A program made the translations under genes and the position numbers. The notes under the pieces are model-generated. The model had not been told where the DNA came from, ran no database searches, and saw only the letters and a list, made by a program, of their open reading frames with translations. A DNA stretch of 64,000 nt from Betaproteobacteria bacterium RIFCSPLOWO2_12_FULL_68_20 (GTDB lineage Bacteria; Pseudomonadota; Gammaproteobacteria; Burkholderiales; SG8-39). Location of the stretch: contig MERQ01000068.1 in assembly GCA_001770655.1 (NCBI GenBank), positions 1 through 64,000 of the forward strand. Reading direction: 5' to 3'. The number at the start of each line of letters is the position of its first letter. Positions within the stretch are counted from its first letter, which is position 1. Of this stretch, positions 39,127-49,353 are shown piece by piece.

Positions 39127-40238
39127 TGGAGCTCGCCCGCATTCCGCTGCGGCGCCTGGGCGAGCGACTCGCCGAGGGCATCGACTCGACGCTGCTGGTG
39201 CTGGCGCTCTCGCTCTCGTTCATCGGGCTTGCGGCGCTGTATTCCGCGAGCTACGACAACCCGGCGCGCATCGCCAACCAGCTCGCGCACCTCGCGCTTG
39301 GACTCGCCGCGATGTGGCTGGTCGCGCAGGTGCCGCCGCAGACGCTGATGCGCTTCGCGCTGCCGGCCTACGCGCTCGGCCTGGCGCTGCTCGTGGCGGT
39401 AGCGCTCTTCGGCGACGTGGTGAACGGCGCGCAGCGCTGGCTTCGCGTCGGGCTCGTGCGCTTCCAGCCCTCCGAGATGATGAAGCTCGCCGTGCCGCTG
39501 ATGCTGGCGTGGACCTTCCACAGGAACGAGTCCTCGCTCAGGCTGCGCGACTTCGCGATGGCCGCGTTGCTGCTCGCCGTGCCCGTCGCGCTGATCGTCA
39601 AGCAGCCCGACCTCGGCACCGCGGCGCTGGTGGCCGCGGCAGGCACCTACGTCATCTTCTTCGCCGGGATCGGCTGGAAGCTGCTCGCCGGGCTCGCCGC
39701 AGCGGGCCTCGCGAGCCTCGCTCCGCTGTGGGGACTGCTGCACGAGTACCAAAGGAAACGGATCCTCATGCTGCTCGATCCGACCCAGGACCCGCTCGGA
39801 TCGGGCTACCACATCATCCAGTCGACGATCGCGGTGGGCTCGGGCGGCCTCGTCGGCAAGGGCTGGCTGAACGGCACGCAGGCGCACCTGGAATTCATCC
39901 CGGAGCGGCACACCGATTTCATCTTCGCGGTGTTCGCCGAGGAGTTCGGCCTCGCGGGAGGCGCGCTGCTGCTCCTGCTCTACACGCTGCTGGTCGCGCG
40001 CGGCCTGATGATCGCGGCCAACGCGCCGACGCTGTTCGCGCGGCTGCTCGCCGGCGCGATCGCGCTCATGTTCTTCACCTACGTGTTCGTCAACCTCGGC
40101 ATGGTCACCGGGATTCTCCCGGTGGTGGGCGTGCCGCTGCCTTTCATTTCCTACGGCGGCACGGCGCTGCTCACGGTGTTCATCGGCATCGGCCTCCTGA
40201 TGAGCGCCCAGCGCCACCGCAAACTCGTGCAGACGTAG
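39126..40238 (+). CDS. rodA: Peptidoglycan glycosyltransferase RodA
   Basis: 370 residues, ten or so membrane helices, SEDS family. Hallmarks: SLSFIGLAALYSASYDN, GAQRWLRVGLVRFQPSEMMKLAVPLMLAW, VKQPDLGTAALV, PLGSGYHIIQSTIAVGSGGLVGKGWLNGTQAHLEFIPERHTDFIFAVFAEEFGL, and GILPVVGVPLPFISYGGTALLTVFIGIGLLM. It polymerises lipid II together with PBP2. Last gene of the elongation operon. Confidence 0.97.
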   Translation: MELARIPLRRLGERLAEGIDSTLLVLALSLSFIGLAALYSASYDNPARIANQLAHLALGLAAMWLVAQVPPQTLMRFALPAYALGLALLVAVALFGDVVNGAQRWLRVGLVRFQPSEMMKLAVPLMLAWTFHRNESSLRLRDFAMAALLLAVPVALIVKQPDLGTAALVAAAGTYVIFFAGIGWKLLAGLAAAGLASLAPLWGLLHEYQRKRILMLLDPTQDPLGSGYHIIQSTIAVGSGGLVGKGWLNGTQAHLEFIPERHTDFIFAVFAEEFGLAGGALLLLLYTLLVARGLMIAANAPTLFARLLAGAIALMFFTYVFVNLGMVTGILPVVGVPLPFISYGGTALLTVFIGIGLLMSAQRHRKLVQT

Positions 40239-40274
40239 CCGGACTGTCGTTGTTGCACAGCAGCATCTAATTGA

Positions 40275-40304
40275 AACCTTTCACCGCATGGTGAAATGAA
40301 GGTT
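40275..40304 (+). promoter_or_regulatory. Bulged inverted repeat in the rodA-aceA gap (hairpin or operator)
   Basis: Core TTTCACC/GGTGAAA (40279-40285 and 40290-40296) around GCAT is extended by AACCTT/AAGGTT across a 4-base bulge. No T-run follows. The gap 40239-40426 is clearly more AT-rich than its surroundings and should hold the aceA promoter. The palindrome may be a regulator site for glyoxylate-bypass control, or an RNA hairpin ending the rodA mRNA. Confidence 0.45.
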
Positions 40305-40426
40305 CCGTAACTCGATGTAAATACTTGTTTTCTCTCTGTTCGGTCTCCATCGCAATTATTGTTGCCTTGCGCCAACGCGCTCCGTTACCTTGGCTTCACC
40401 GATTCGACCCATCGAGAGGAGCCAGC

Positions 40427-41737
<1,311 letters not shown>

Positions 41738-41744
41738 GGACAGG

Positions 41745-43514
41745 GTGAGCGAGCCGGCGAGGATTCTGCAAGTCCACGCAGCGCGCGCCAGCCTCGCGCA
41801 GGAGGTCGCGCGCGTCATCCTCGCCGGCTTCGACCGGCACTACTGCCTGTTCCGCGAGGCGTCGGTGCGCGCGAAGCTTCTGTACGAGCGCGCCGACTGG
41901 GCGGCGATGGGCGAGCTCGCGCGCGAGCGCATCCAGATGTACGACAAGCGGGTGCAGGAGGCGGTGGACGAGCTGCTCGCGCGCTTCCCGGAGGCAGAGC
42001 GCGAAGAGTCGCTGTGGCCGGCGATCAAGCTCGCCTACATCGGGCTGCTGCACGAGCACCGCCAGCCGGAGTGCGCCGAGACTTTCTACAACTCGGTCGC
42101 CTGCCACGTGCTGCACCGGCGCTACTACCACAACGAGTTCATTTTCTGGCGCCCGGCGGTGGCCACCGAGCATCTCGAGGGCGAGGCGCCGATCTACCGC
42201 TGCTACTACCCCTTGCAGCGGGGCTTGAGGCAAACGCTGCGCGAGGTCGCGGCCAGCTTCCATCTGGCAAATCCCTGGGAGAATCTGCACCGGGACCTGC
42301 GCAGCCTGGTGCACGCGCTGCGCACGCACTTCCCGCGCCCGCTGCGCGTGCGGCCGGACCTGCAGGTGCAGGTGCTCGCGTCTCTGTTCTTCCGCAACAA
42401 GGCCGCGTACATCGTCGGCCGCATCATCAACGCGCAGCGCGAGCTGCCTTTCGTAGTGCCGATCCTGCAGAACGAGCGCGGCGAGCTCTACCTCGACGCG
42501 CTGCTGGTGGGCGAAGCCCAGCTGCTGGTGCTGTTCTCGTTCGCGCGCGCCTACTTCTTCGTCGACATGGAGGTGCCCGCGGCCTACGTCTCGTTCCTGC
42601 GCTGGCTGATGCCGAAGAAGCCGCGCGCCGAGATGTACAACGCGGTCGGCCTCGCCAAGCAGGGCAAGACGCTGTTCTACCGCGACCTGCACTACCACCT
42701 GCGGCACTCGTCGGACCGCTTCGTCGCGGCGCCGGGCATCAAGGGCATGGTGATGCTGGTGTTCACCCTGCCCTCGTTCCCCTACGTGTTCAAGGTGATC
42801 CGCGACCGCTTCGCGCCGCCCAAGGACATCGATCGCCAGACGGTGATGGACAAGTACCTGATGGTGAAACTGCACGACCGCGTCGGGCGCATGGCCGATA
42901 CGCTCGAGTACTCGCTCGTCGCGCTGCCGCTGGAGCGCTTCGAGCCGCAGCTGATCGACGAGCTGAAGCGCGAGTGCGCCTCGATCATCGAGTTCGACGG
43001 CGACAGCCTCGTGATCGGCCACGTCTACATCGAGCGGCGCATGCGGCCGCTCAACATCCACGTCGAGGAGCTCAAGCGCGACGGCGACGAGGCGCGGCTG
43101 CGCGGCGTGCTGCTCGAGTACGGCGACGCGATCAAGGAGCTCGCCGGCGCCGGAATCTTCCCGGGCGACATGCTGCTCAAGAACTTCGGCGTGACGCGCC
43201 ACAACCGCGTCGTGTTCTACGATTACGACGAGATCGCGACCATGACGGAAGTGGAATTCCGCAGTATCCCCGCTCCGGCGGACTACGCCGAAGAGCTCGC
43301 GGCCGAGCCGTACTGGTCGGTCGGCCCGCACGACGTGTTCCCCGAGCAGTTCGAGCGGTTTCTAGTGGCCGATCCGCGCGCGAGAGAGATTTTCCTCGAG
43401 CACCACGCGGATCTGATGGACCCGGCGTTCTGGAACGGCAAGCAGGAGCGCATTCGCGCCGGGGTTCTGGAAGACGTGTTCCCCTATCCCGAGGCGCTTC
43501 GGTTCCGGCGCTAG
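41745..43514 (+). CDS. aceK: Isocitrate dehydrogenase kinase/phosphatase
   Basis: 589 residues, the usual AceK length. It phosphorylates and inactivates isocitrate dehydrogenase to send isocitrate to AceA, and can reverse the reaction. The N-terminal regulatory half has YNSVACHVLHRRYYHNEFIFWRPAVATEHLEG. The kinase-like half has APGIKGMVMLVFTLPSFPYVFKVIRDRFAPPKDI, YIERRMRPLNIHVE, PGDMLLKNFGVTRHNRVVFYDYDEIATM (catalytic and metal Asp/Asn) and LMDPAFWNGKQERIRAGVLEDVFPYPEALRFRR. GTG start, 7 bases after aceA, so one operon. Its last 153 bases are antisense to the next gene. Confidence 0.96.
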   Translation: MSEPARILQVHAARASLAQEVARVILAGFDRHYCLFREASVRAKLLYERADWAAMGELARERIQMYDKRVQEAVDELLARFPEAEREESLWPAIKLAYIGLLHEHRQPECAETFYNSVACHVLHRRYYHNEFIFWRPAVATEHLEGEAPIYRCYYPLQRGLRQTLREVAASFHLANPWENLHRDLRSLVHALRTHFPRPLRVRPDLQVQVLASLFFRNKAAYIVGRIINAQRELPFVVPILQNERGELYLDALLVGEAQLLVLFSFARAYFFVDMEVPAAYVSFLRWLMPKKPRAEMYNAVGLAKQGKTLFYRDLHYHLRHSSDRFVAAPGIKGMVMLVFTLPSFPYVFKVIRDRFAPPKDIDRQTVMDKYLMVKLHDRVGRMADTLEYSLVALPLERFEPQLIDELKRECASIIEFDGDSLVIGHVYIERRMRPLNIHVEELKRDGDEARLRGVLLEYGDAIKELAGAGIFPGDMLLKNFGVTRHNRVVFYDYDEIATMTEVEFRSIPAPADYAEELAAEPYWSVGPHDVFPEQFERFLVADPRAREIFLEHHADLMDPAFWNGKQERIRAGVLEDVFPYPEALRFRR

Positions 43515-44171
43515 CCGCATCACCGCGAGCGCGACCAGCGCGTCGAGCGCGCTGTACAGCGCTCCCGCGAGCCCCGGGGGATTGGTGGTGACCAGCGCCA
43601 TTCCGGGTACCTGCGCATCCCAGGCCCAGTTCCCGAGCCACGTGCCGTAGAGCTCGAGCGCGAGCGAGAGCAGGAAAGTCGCCGCGAACAGCCTGCGGTG
43701 GCGCGGCGCGGCGAGCAACAGCAGCGCGAGCAGAAGCCCGAGCGCAGCCGCGAGCGTATCGAAGCCGTAGAGCACCGCGACGGCTGCGTACGCGAGTGCG
43801 GCGACGAGCACCGCGTTGGCCGCCGTGAGCGGCATCGCGCGCGCGAGCTGTAGGCCGAGCAGAAGCAGCATCGCGTGCCCCGGCGGCACGAACAGCGGCA
43901 CGTTGCCGAGCCGGTAGGTGTAAAGGCCCCACACGAGCGACAGAAAGAGCTCGCCTGCCGTCGCGATCGCCAGGCAGAAGAAGAACGGCAGCCGCTCGCC
44001 GGGCGCAAGGCGCGCGAGCAGCGCGAGCAGCACCGCCCAGCACGCGGCGCCGATCGCGACCTGGCCGGGAAGCTCGCTTCTCACGTCCACCCAGAGCCCG
44101 CCCGCGAGCGTTCCCGCCACCAGCAGGATTGCCCCCCGGCCGAGGCGCAGCGGACCGATCAGCCGCTCCAC
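43362..44171 (-). CDS. Multi-helix membrane protein with C-terminal extension antisense to aceK
   Basis: 269 residues. About 1-219 hold eight or so membrane helices (WAVLLALLARL, LYTYRLGNVPLFVPPGHAMLLLLGLQL, ELYGTWLGNWAWDAQVPGMALVTTNPPGLAGALYSALDALVALAV). The last 50 residues are hydrophilic and read wholly from the strand opposite the end of aceK, which suggests an ancestral stop near 43515 was lost. I do not recognise a named family; the WAWDxxVPG and NPPGLAGALY pattern resembles unnamed betaproteobacterial membrane proteins. It overlaps yggU by 13 bases as the last gene of the yggS operon. Confidence 0.65.
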   Translation of the reverse strand: MERLIGPLRLGRGAILLVAGTLAGGLWVDVRSELPGQVAIGAACWAVLLALLARLAPGERLPFFFCLAIATAGELFLSLVWGLYTYRLGNVPLFVPPGHAMLLLLGLQLARAMPLTAANAVLVAALAYAAVAVLYGFDTLAAALGLLLALLLLAAPRHRRLFAATFLLSLALELYGTWLGNWAWDAQVPGMALVTTNPPGLAGALYSALDALVALAVMRLAPEPKRLGIGEHVFQNPGANALLLAVPERRVHQIRVVLEENLSRARIGH

Positions 44172-44446
44172 AGCGCCTCCGGGCCGCGCGCGGCGCCCGT
44201 CACCGCCACGCGCTTCGTGCGCGAGCGCTCCCCGGCCACGATGGTGACGTTGCGCCTCGCAGTTCCGAGGATTTCGGAGAGAAAGCGCACCAGCTCTTCA
44301 TTGGCACGACCTTCGGTGGCGCGCGCGGCGAGCCTCAGCTTGAGCCGATCGCCGTGCAGGCCCGCTACCTCGGTGCGCCTCGCGCCCGGCTGCACGTGCA
44401 GCTCGAGCACGAGCCGCGCGCCGTCGCGCCGGTAGAACGCGCTCAC
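44159..44446 (-). CDS. yggU: DUF167 (YggU) family protein
   Basis: 95 residues from a GTG overlapping the yggT stop. Family pattern: LELHVQPGARRTEVAGLHGDRLKLRLAARATEGRANEELVRFLSEILGTARRNVTIVAGERSRTKRVAV. A small soluble alpha/beta protein of unknown role, regularly found after yggT. A much longer open frame covers it upstream, but that is shadow of yggT and proC. Confidence 0.92.
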   Translation of the reverse strand: MSAFYRRDGARLVLELHVQPGARRTEVAGLHGDRLKLRLAARATEGRANEELVRFLSEILGTARRNVTIVAGERSRTKRVAVTGAARGPEALWSG

Positions 44447-45009
44447 CCGAGTCCGCCCGCCCAGGCGCGCAGGTGCCCGACCGGAATCAGCAGCACCTGC
44501 ACCAGCACGAGCAGGATGAGCGGCGTGACGTCGACGTTGCCGATGGGCGGGACGACGCGCCGCAGCGGCCGCAGGAACGGCCGCGTGAGCGCGTCGAACA
44601 CCGGCGCGAGCGGCGCGTACGGGTTCACCCAGGACATGACCGCCTGTACGATCACCGCGACAGAAAGGATGTACAGGCTGTAGCGCAGCAGGTCGACGAC
44701 CGCGGCCGCGAGCAGCGGCACGAGGGCGAGGCCCGGGGCGCCGTCCGCGCCCGCGAGCGCCGCGACCGCCCAGAGCCCCGCCGCCTGCGCCACCCATGCC
44801 GCGACGAGGGTGGCGAGATCGAGCCCGGCGAGTGTGGGGATGACGCGCCGCGCCGGCGCCACGATCCAGTTGGTGGTCGCGACGACGAATTCCCCGACCG
44901 GGTTGCGAAATGGCACCCGCAGCCACTGGAAGTGGAAGCGCGCCAGCAGCAGGTACACGAAGAACGCGACCACGGTATCGACCAGCAGAAGGACGATCTG
45001 GGAGAGCAT
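44443..45009 (-). CDS. yggT: YggT family membrane protein
   Basis: 188 residues, two copies of the YggT unit. Each has a helix, then WIVAPARRVIPTLAGLDLATLVAAW or LTRPFLRPLRRVVPPIGNVDVTPLILLVLVQVLL. The RRV(I/V)P-G-D motif occurs in both halves. An inner membrane protein linked to osmotic or turgor functions and to cell division in other bacteria; its precise role is unclear. It follows proC with no gap. Confidence 0.93.
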   Translation of the reverse strand: MLSQIVLLLVDTVVAFFVYLLLARFHFQWLRVPFRNPVGEFVVATTNWIVAPARRVIPTLAGLDLATLVAAWVAQAAGLWAVAALAGADGAPGLALVPLLAAAVVDLLRYSLYILSVAVIVQAVMSWVNPYAPLAPVFDALTRPFLRPLRRVVPPIGNVDVTPLILLVLVQVLLIPVGHLRAWAGGLG

Positions 45010-45822
45010 TCAGTCCTTGCCCAGGGAATCGCCCAGCTCGGCGCCGCGCCGGCTCGCGGCCTGCAGCGCGCGCATGAAGCGCTCGGCGAGCCGCTCTTCC
45101 TCGAACACGCGCAGCGCCGCCTCGGTGGTGCCGCCTTTCGAAGTCACGCGCTCGCGCAGAACGCCCGGGGCCTCTGCGCTCTGCGCCGCGAGCTTCGCCG
45201 CGCCGAGCACGGTGTGAAGGGCGAGCTTGCGGGACACCTCGGGCGCGAGTCCGAGCCGCTCGCCCGCGGCGGCGAGCTGCTCGATGAACCAGAACACGTA
45301 TGCGGGTCCCGAGCCCGAGATCGCGGTCACCGGATCGAGCAGCCGCTCCTCGGGCACCCACACCACCTCGCCCACCGCGCCGAGAATCGCTTCGGCGCGG
45401 GCCCGCTCCTCCGCGCTCACTTCGGGAAGCGCGTACAGGCCGGCGATGCCGGCGCCGATCAGCGCGGGCGTGTTCGGCATGCAGCGCACCAGCTTGCGGT
45501 GCCCCTCGAGCCAGCGCGAGAGCGCATCCAGCCGCACGCCCGCCGCGATGCTGACCACGAGCTTGCCGCGCACGCTGCCGGCGAGCGAGGCAAGCGCGGA
45601 ACGCATGTCCTGCGGCTTCACTGCGAGCACCAGCGTTCCGGCGGCCTGGGTTGCGGCGTCGGGCGCCGTGCTCACGCGCACATGGTGCTGCGCCGCAAGC
45701 CGCTCGCGCGCTGCCGGGCTCACGTCGATTGCGGTGATCGAGCGCGGATCGTGGCCCTTGGCGATCAAACCGCCGATCAGCGCGCCCGCCATGTTGCCGC
45801 CGCCGAGGAAGGCGATTTTCAC
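45010..45822 (-). CDS. proC: Pyrroline-5-carboxylate reductase
   Basis: 270 residues. ProC makes proline from pyrroline-5-carboxylate using NAD(P)H. Rossmann start KIAFLGGGNMAGALIGGLIAKG, then LAVKPQDMRSAL, RCMPNTPALIGAGIAGLYA, VTAISGSGPAYVFWFIEQLAAAGERLGL and the C-terminal dimerisation helices with VTSKGGTTEAALRVFEE. Its start overlaps the yggS stop by 4 bases. Together with proA (11.9 kb) two of the three proline steps lie in the window. Confidence 0.96.
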   Translation of the reverse strand: MKIAFLGGGNMAGALIGGLIAKGHDPRSITAIDVSPAARERLAAQHHVRVSTAPDAATQAAGTLVLAVKPQDMRSALASLAGSVRGKLVVSIAAGVRLDALSRWLEGHRKLVRCMPNTPALIGAGIAGLYALPEVSAEERARAEAILGAVGEVVWVPEERLLDPVTAISGSGPAYVFWFIEQLAAAGERLGLAPEVSRKLALHTVLGAAKLAAQSAEAPGVLRERVTSKGGTTEAALRVFEEERLAERFMRALQAASRRGAELGDSLGKD

Positions 45823-46517
45823 GCGGCGCCTCGCACCGATGCCCGAGCGCCGAAAATTGCCGTGCCGATGCGCACCAGCGTCGCGCCTTCCGCGATGGCC
45901 GATTCCATGTCGTCCGACATCCCCATGGAGAGCGTGTCGAGCTCGAACCCTGCGCCGCGCAATCTCTCGAAGATCTCCCGCACCTGCCTGAAGCGCGCCC
46001 TCTGCAGCCCGACATCCGGGGTGGCCTCCGGGACCGCCATCAGGCCGCGCAGGCGCAAATTAGCCAGCGTCGCGATCGACCGCGCCAGGGCGGGAATCTC
46101 TCCGGCGCTCACCCCGCTCTTGGAGCGCTCGCCGGAAACATTGAGCTGGATGAGGACATTGAGCTCGCCGAGCCCGGCGGGGCGCTGCTCGGAGAGGCGG
46201 CGCGCGATTTTCTCGCGCTCGAGGGTATGCACCCAGTCGAAGCGCTCGGCGACGGGCCGCGTCTTGTTCGACTGAAGCGGTCCGATCAGGTGCCATTCCA
46301 GCGGCAAGCCGAGCGCGTCCATTTTTTCCAGCGCCTCCTGGACGTAATTCTCCCCGAAGGCCTTCTGGCCCGCGGCGTGCGCCTCGCGCACCAGCGACGG
46401 TGGGTGAGTCTTGGACACCGCGACGAGCGCGACCGAAGACGAGTCGCGCTGCGCCGCCGCCGCGGCGCGCGCGATGCGGTCTTTCACGGCTTGCAGGTTG
46501 TCGGTAATTGTTGCCAT
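45819..46517 (-). CDS. yggS: Pyridoxal phosphate homeostasis protein YggS
   Basis: 232 residues. A single-domain alanine-racemase-like barrel binding PLP through Lys36 in ALVAVSKTHPP. The blocks FGENYVQEALEKMDAL, EWHLIGPLQSNKTRPVAERFDWVHTLEREKIA, LIQLNVSGERSKSGV, LRGLMAVPEA and LSMGMSDDMESAIAEGATLVRIGTAIFG are all conserved. It buffers free PLP rather than racemising alanine. The ATG at 46517 matches the family start; an earlier in-frame ATG at 46559 is less likely. Confidence 0.95.
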   Translation of the reverse strand: MATITDNLQAVKDRIARAAAAAQRDSSSVALVAVSKTHPPSLVREAHAAGQKAFGENYVQEALEKMDALGLPLEWHLIGPLQSNKTRPVAERFDWVHTLEREKIARRLSEQRPAGLGELNVLIQLNVSGERSKSGVSAGEIPALARSIATLANLRLRGLMAVPEATPDVGLQRARFRQVREIFERLRGAGFELDTLSMGMSDDMESAIAEGATLVRIGTAIFGARASVRGAA

Positions 46518-46576
46518 AATTGCCTGAAACGCTGCGGGAATTCTCCTCATGCCCCGCAACGACCGGGAGGATTGTA

Positions 46577-47620
46577 ATGGATCTCACCGAGCTGCTCGCC
46601 TTCGTCGTCAAGAACAAGGCCTCCGACCTGCATCTTTCCTCGGGTCTGCCGCCCATGATCCGGGTGCACGGCGACGTGCGCCGGATCAACGTGCCCGCCA
46701 TGGAGCACAAGGACGTGCACTCGATGATCTACGACATCATGAACGACGGGCAGAGGAAGTTCTACGAGGAGAACCTCGAGTGCGACTTCTCGTTCGCGGT
46801 GCCGAACCTGGCGCGCTTCCGCGTCAACGCCTTCGTGCAGAACCGCGGCGCCGCGGCGGTGATGCGGACCATCCCCTCGAAGATCCTGTCGCTCGAGGAC
46901 CTGAAGGCGCCGAAGATCTTCGCCGAGCTCGCCGACCAGCCGCGCGGCGTGGTGCTGGTGACCGGACCGACGGGCTCGGGCAAGTCGACCACCCTCGCCG
47001 CGATGGTCAACCACAAGAACGAGAGCGAGCAGGGCCACATCCTGACCATCGAGGACCCGATCGAGTTCGTGCACGAATCGAAGAAGTGCCTGATCAACCA
47101 ACGCGAGGTCGGACCGCACACGCTCTCCTTCGCCAACGCGCTCAGGAGCGCGCTGCGCGAGGACCCGGACGTGATCCTGGTGGGCGAGATGCGCGACCTG
47201 GAGACCATCCGCCTCGCGCTCTCGGGCGCGGAGACCGGACACCTGGTGTTCGGCACGCTGCATACGTCCTCCGCCGCCAAGACCATCGACCGCATCGTCG
47301 ACGTGTTCCCGGCGGCCGAAAAGGAAATGATCCGCGCCATGATCTCCGAGTCGATACGCGCCATCATTGCGCAGACGCTTTGCAAGACCAAGGACGGCTC
47401 GGGGCGCGTCGCCGCGCACGAGATCATGGTCGGCACTCCCGCGATCCGCAACCTCATCCGCGAGAACAAGATCGCCCAGATGTACTCCGCGATCCAGACC
47501 GGGCGCCAGATCGGCATGCAGACGCTCGACCAGAACCTGCAGGAGCTGGTGCAGAGAAACGTCATTTCGTCCGCCGAGGCGCGCAGCAAGGCCGCGAACA
47601 AAGACAACTTTCCGGGGTAA
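46577..47620 (+). CDS. pilT: Type IV pilus retraction ATPase PilT
   Basis: 347 residues. PilT hexamers disassemble type IV pili for twitching motility and DNA uptake. It has the PAS-like N-terminal domain (LLAFVVKNKASDLHLSSGLPPMIRVHGDVRRI), Walker A GPTGSGKST, the Asp box TIEDPIEFVH, Walker B VILVGEMRDLETI, the His box GHLVFGTLHTSSA and the C-terminal helix with EIMVGTPAIRNLIRENK (AIRNLIRE is the PilT-specific motif). ATG 46577 follows GGGAGGA. Divergent from yggS. Confidence 0.97.
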   Translation: MDLTELLAFVVKNKASDLHLSSGLPPMIRVHGDVRRINVPAMEHKDVHSMIYDIMNDGQRKFYEENLECDFSFAVPNLARFRVNAFVQNRGAAAVMRTIPSKILSLEDLKAPKIFAELADQPRGVVLVTGPTGSGKSTTLAAMVNHKNESEQGHILTIEDPIEFVHESKKCLINQREVGPHTLSFANALRSALREDPDVILVGEMRDLETIRLALSGAETGHLVFGTLHTSSAAKTIDRIVDVFPAAEKEMIRAMISESIRAIIAQTLCKTKDGSGRVAAHEIMVGTPAIRNLIRENKIAQMYSAIQTGRQIGMQTLDQNLQELVQRNVISSAEARSKAANKDNFPG

Positions 47621-47625
47621 CAGCC

Positions 47626-48762
47626 ATGGAACGCGAACAAGCCACCAAGTTCATCTACGACCTGCTTCGCGCGCTGATCGCGAAGAAGGGCTCGGACCTC
47701 TTCATCACCGCGGGCTTTCCGCCGGCGATGAAGATCGACGGCAAGATGACCCCGGTGTCGCAGCAGGCGCTCACCGCCCAGCACACCGGGATGCTGGTGC
47801 GCTCGGTGATGAACGACAAGCAGGCCGCGGAGTTCGAGGCGCACAAGGAGTGCAACTTCGCCATCAATCCCGCGAGCATCGGGCGTTTCCGCGTCAACTG
47901 CTTCGTGCAGATGGGGAACGTCGGCATGGTGCTGCGCGTGATCACCACCACCATCCCGAGCTTCGACGACCTGAAGCTCCCCGCCGTGCTGAAGGACGTG
48001 GCGATGACCAAGCGGGGGCTGGTCATCTTCGTCGGCGGCACCGGCTCGGGGAAATCCACCTCGCTCGCGGCCATGATCGGCTACCGGAACGAAAATTCCC
48101 ATGGGCACATCATCACCATCGAGGACCCGGTCGAGTACGTGCATCCGCACAAGAACTGCCTGATCACGCAGCGCGAGGTCGGCGTGGACACCGAGTCCTG
48201 GGAGGCGGCGCTCAAGAACACCCTGCGCCAGGCGCCCGACGTGATCCTGATCGGCGAGATCCGCGAGCGCGAGGTGATGGAGCACGCGGTGGCTTTCGCC
48301 GAAACCGGACACCTGGCGCTGGGAACGCTGCACGCCAACAACTCCAACCAGGCGATGGATCGCATCATCAACTTCTTCCCCGAGGAGCGGCGCCAGCAGC
48401 TGCTGATGGACCTGTCGTTGAACCTCAAGGCGGTGATCTCGCAGCGCCTGATCCCGGTGAAGGAAGGCAAGGGACGCGCCGCCGCGGTCGAAGTGCTGCT
48501 CAACTCCCCGCTCATCTCGGACCTCATCTTCAAGGGCGAGATCCACGAGATCAAGGAGATCATGAAGAAGTCGAGGGAGCTGGGCATGCAGACCTTCGAC
48601 CAGGCGCTGTTCGACCTCTACGAGGGCGGGCGCATCGGCTACGAGGACGCGCTGCGCTTCGCCGATTCCACCAACGAGGTGCGCCTCGCCATCAAGCTGC
48701 ACGGGAAAGAGGCCAAGGACAAGGACCTCACCAAGGGCATCGAGCACCTCGATATCGTCTGA
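47626..48762 (+). CDS. pilU: PilT/PilU family type IV pilus ATPase PilU
   Basis: 378 residues, an accessory retraction motor that works with PilT. Walker A GGTGSGKST, Asp box TIEDPVEYVHPHKNC, Walker B VILIGEIREREVMEHA, His box GHLALGTLHANNSNQA. PilU-type features are the N-terminal REQATKFIYDLLRALIAKKGSDLFITAGFPPAMKIDG and the tail LHGKEAKDKDLTKGIEHLDIV. It starts 5 bases after pilT. Followed by a terminator. Confidence 0.96.
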   Translation: MEREQATKFIYDLLRALIAKKGSDLFITAGFPPAMKIDGKMTPVSQQALTAQHTGMLVRSVMNDKQAAEFEAHKECNFAINPASIGRFRVNCFVQMGNVGMVLRVITTTIPSFDDLKLPAVLKDVAMTKRGLVIFVGGTGSGKSTSLAAMIGYRNENSHGHIITIEDPVEYVHPHKNCLITQREVGVDTESWEAALKNTLRQAPDVILIGEIREREVMEHAVAFAETGHLALGTLHANNSNQAMDRIINFFPEERRQQLLMDLSLNLKAVISQRLIPVKEGKGRAAAVEVLLNSPLISDLIFKGEIHEIKEIMKKSRELGMQTFDQALFDLYEGGRIGYEDALRFADSTNEVRLAIKLHGKEAKDKDLTKGIEHLDIV

Positions 48763-48784
48763 TGCTTCGTTGAAGACCACGAAC

Positions 48785-48809
48785 GGGGCGCGCGAGCGCC
48801 CCTTTTCTT
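48785..48809 (+). terminator. Intrinsic terminator after pilTU
   Basis: GGGGCGC (48785-48791), loop GCGA, GCGCCCC (48796-48802), then TTTTCTTT. A perfect 7-bp GC stem with a T-rich tail, 23 bases after the pilU stop. Confidence 0.9.
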
Positions 48810-48825
48810 TTGCGCGGGAGGGGAA

Positions 48826-49353
48826 ATGAAAGCTCTGGCAGTCACGCTCGGAGCGCTCGCCGCGGTGGCAACCTACGCCGCCACCTACGCGATTTTCGCC
48901 GCCGGAAAGGAGGGCTCGCCGGGATTCTTCGGTCCGGGCGTGCTGGTCGCGGACGTAAACCTCGCGCTCGAGATCGTGCTGGTGCTCGGGTTGACGGTCG
49001 GCTTCGGGCTCGCGCGTGCCGGCCGCATCGAAGCTCATCGCGTGAATCAGACCGTGTGGGCGCTCGTCAATGCCGCGCTGGTCGCGGCGATCATGTTCGG
49101 CTCGATGCAGGACGTGAAGCTATCGAGCGCCGGCGATCTCGCCGACGCGAGAATCGGCATCACTTGGCTGCACGCGGCGATCGGCACGCTCACGCTCATC
49201 GCCGGGCTGTGGCTGGTGCTGCAGATGAACGACATCCTGCCGAAGCCGCTGCACGTCAGTTGGTGGAAGAACCTGATGCGGGCGACGCTCGCCGGCTATT
49301 GGGCGGTGGCGCTGCTCGGAATCGCGACCTACTACTTCTGGTACGCGGGGTGA
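48826..49353 (+). CDS. Four-helix membrane protein, possibly DUF420-like
   Basis: 175 residues with about four membrane helices and several histidines near their ends (EAHRVNQT, WLHAAIGT, HVSWWKN). The pattern of His residues at membrane boundaries is reminiscent of DUF420-type haem/copper-linked membrane proteins, but I am not certain. GGGAGGGG just before the ATG is a strong ribosome binding site. It converges on rlmL and overlaps its 3' end by 22 bases. Confidence 0.6.
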   Translation: MKALAVTLGALAAVATYAATYAIFAAGKEGSPGFFGPGVLVADVNLALEIVLVLGLTVGFGLARAGRIEAHRVNQTVWALVNAALVAAIMFGSMQDVKLSSAGDLADARIGITWLHAAIGTLTLIAGLWLVLQMNDILPKPLHVSWWKNLMRATLAGYWAVALLGIATYYFWYAG

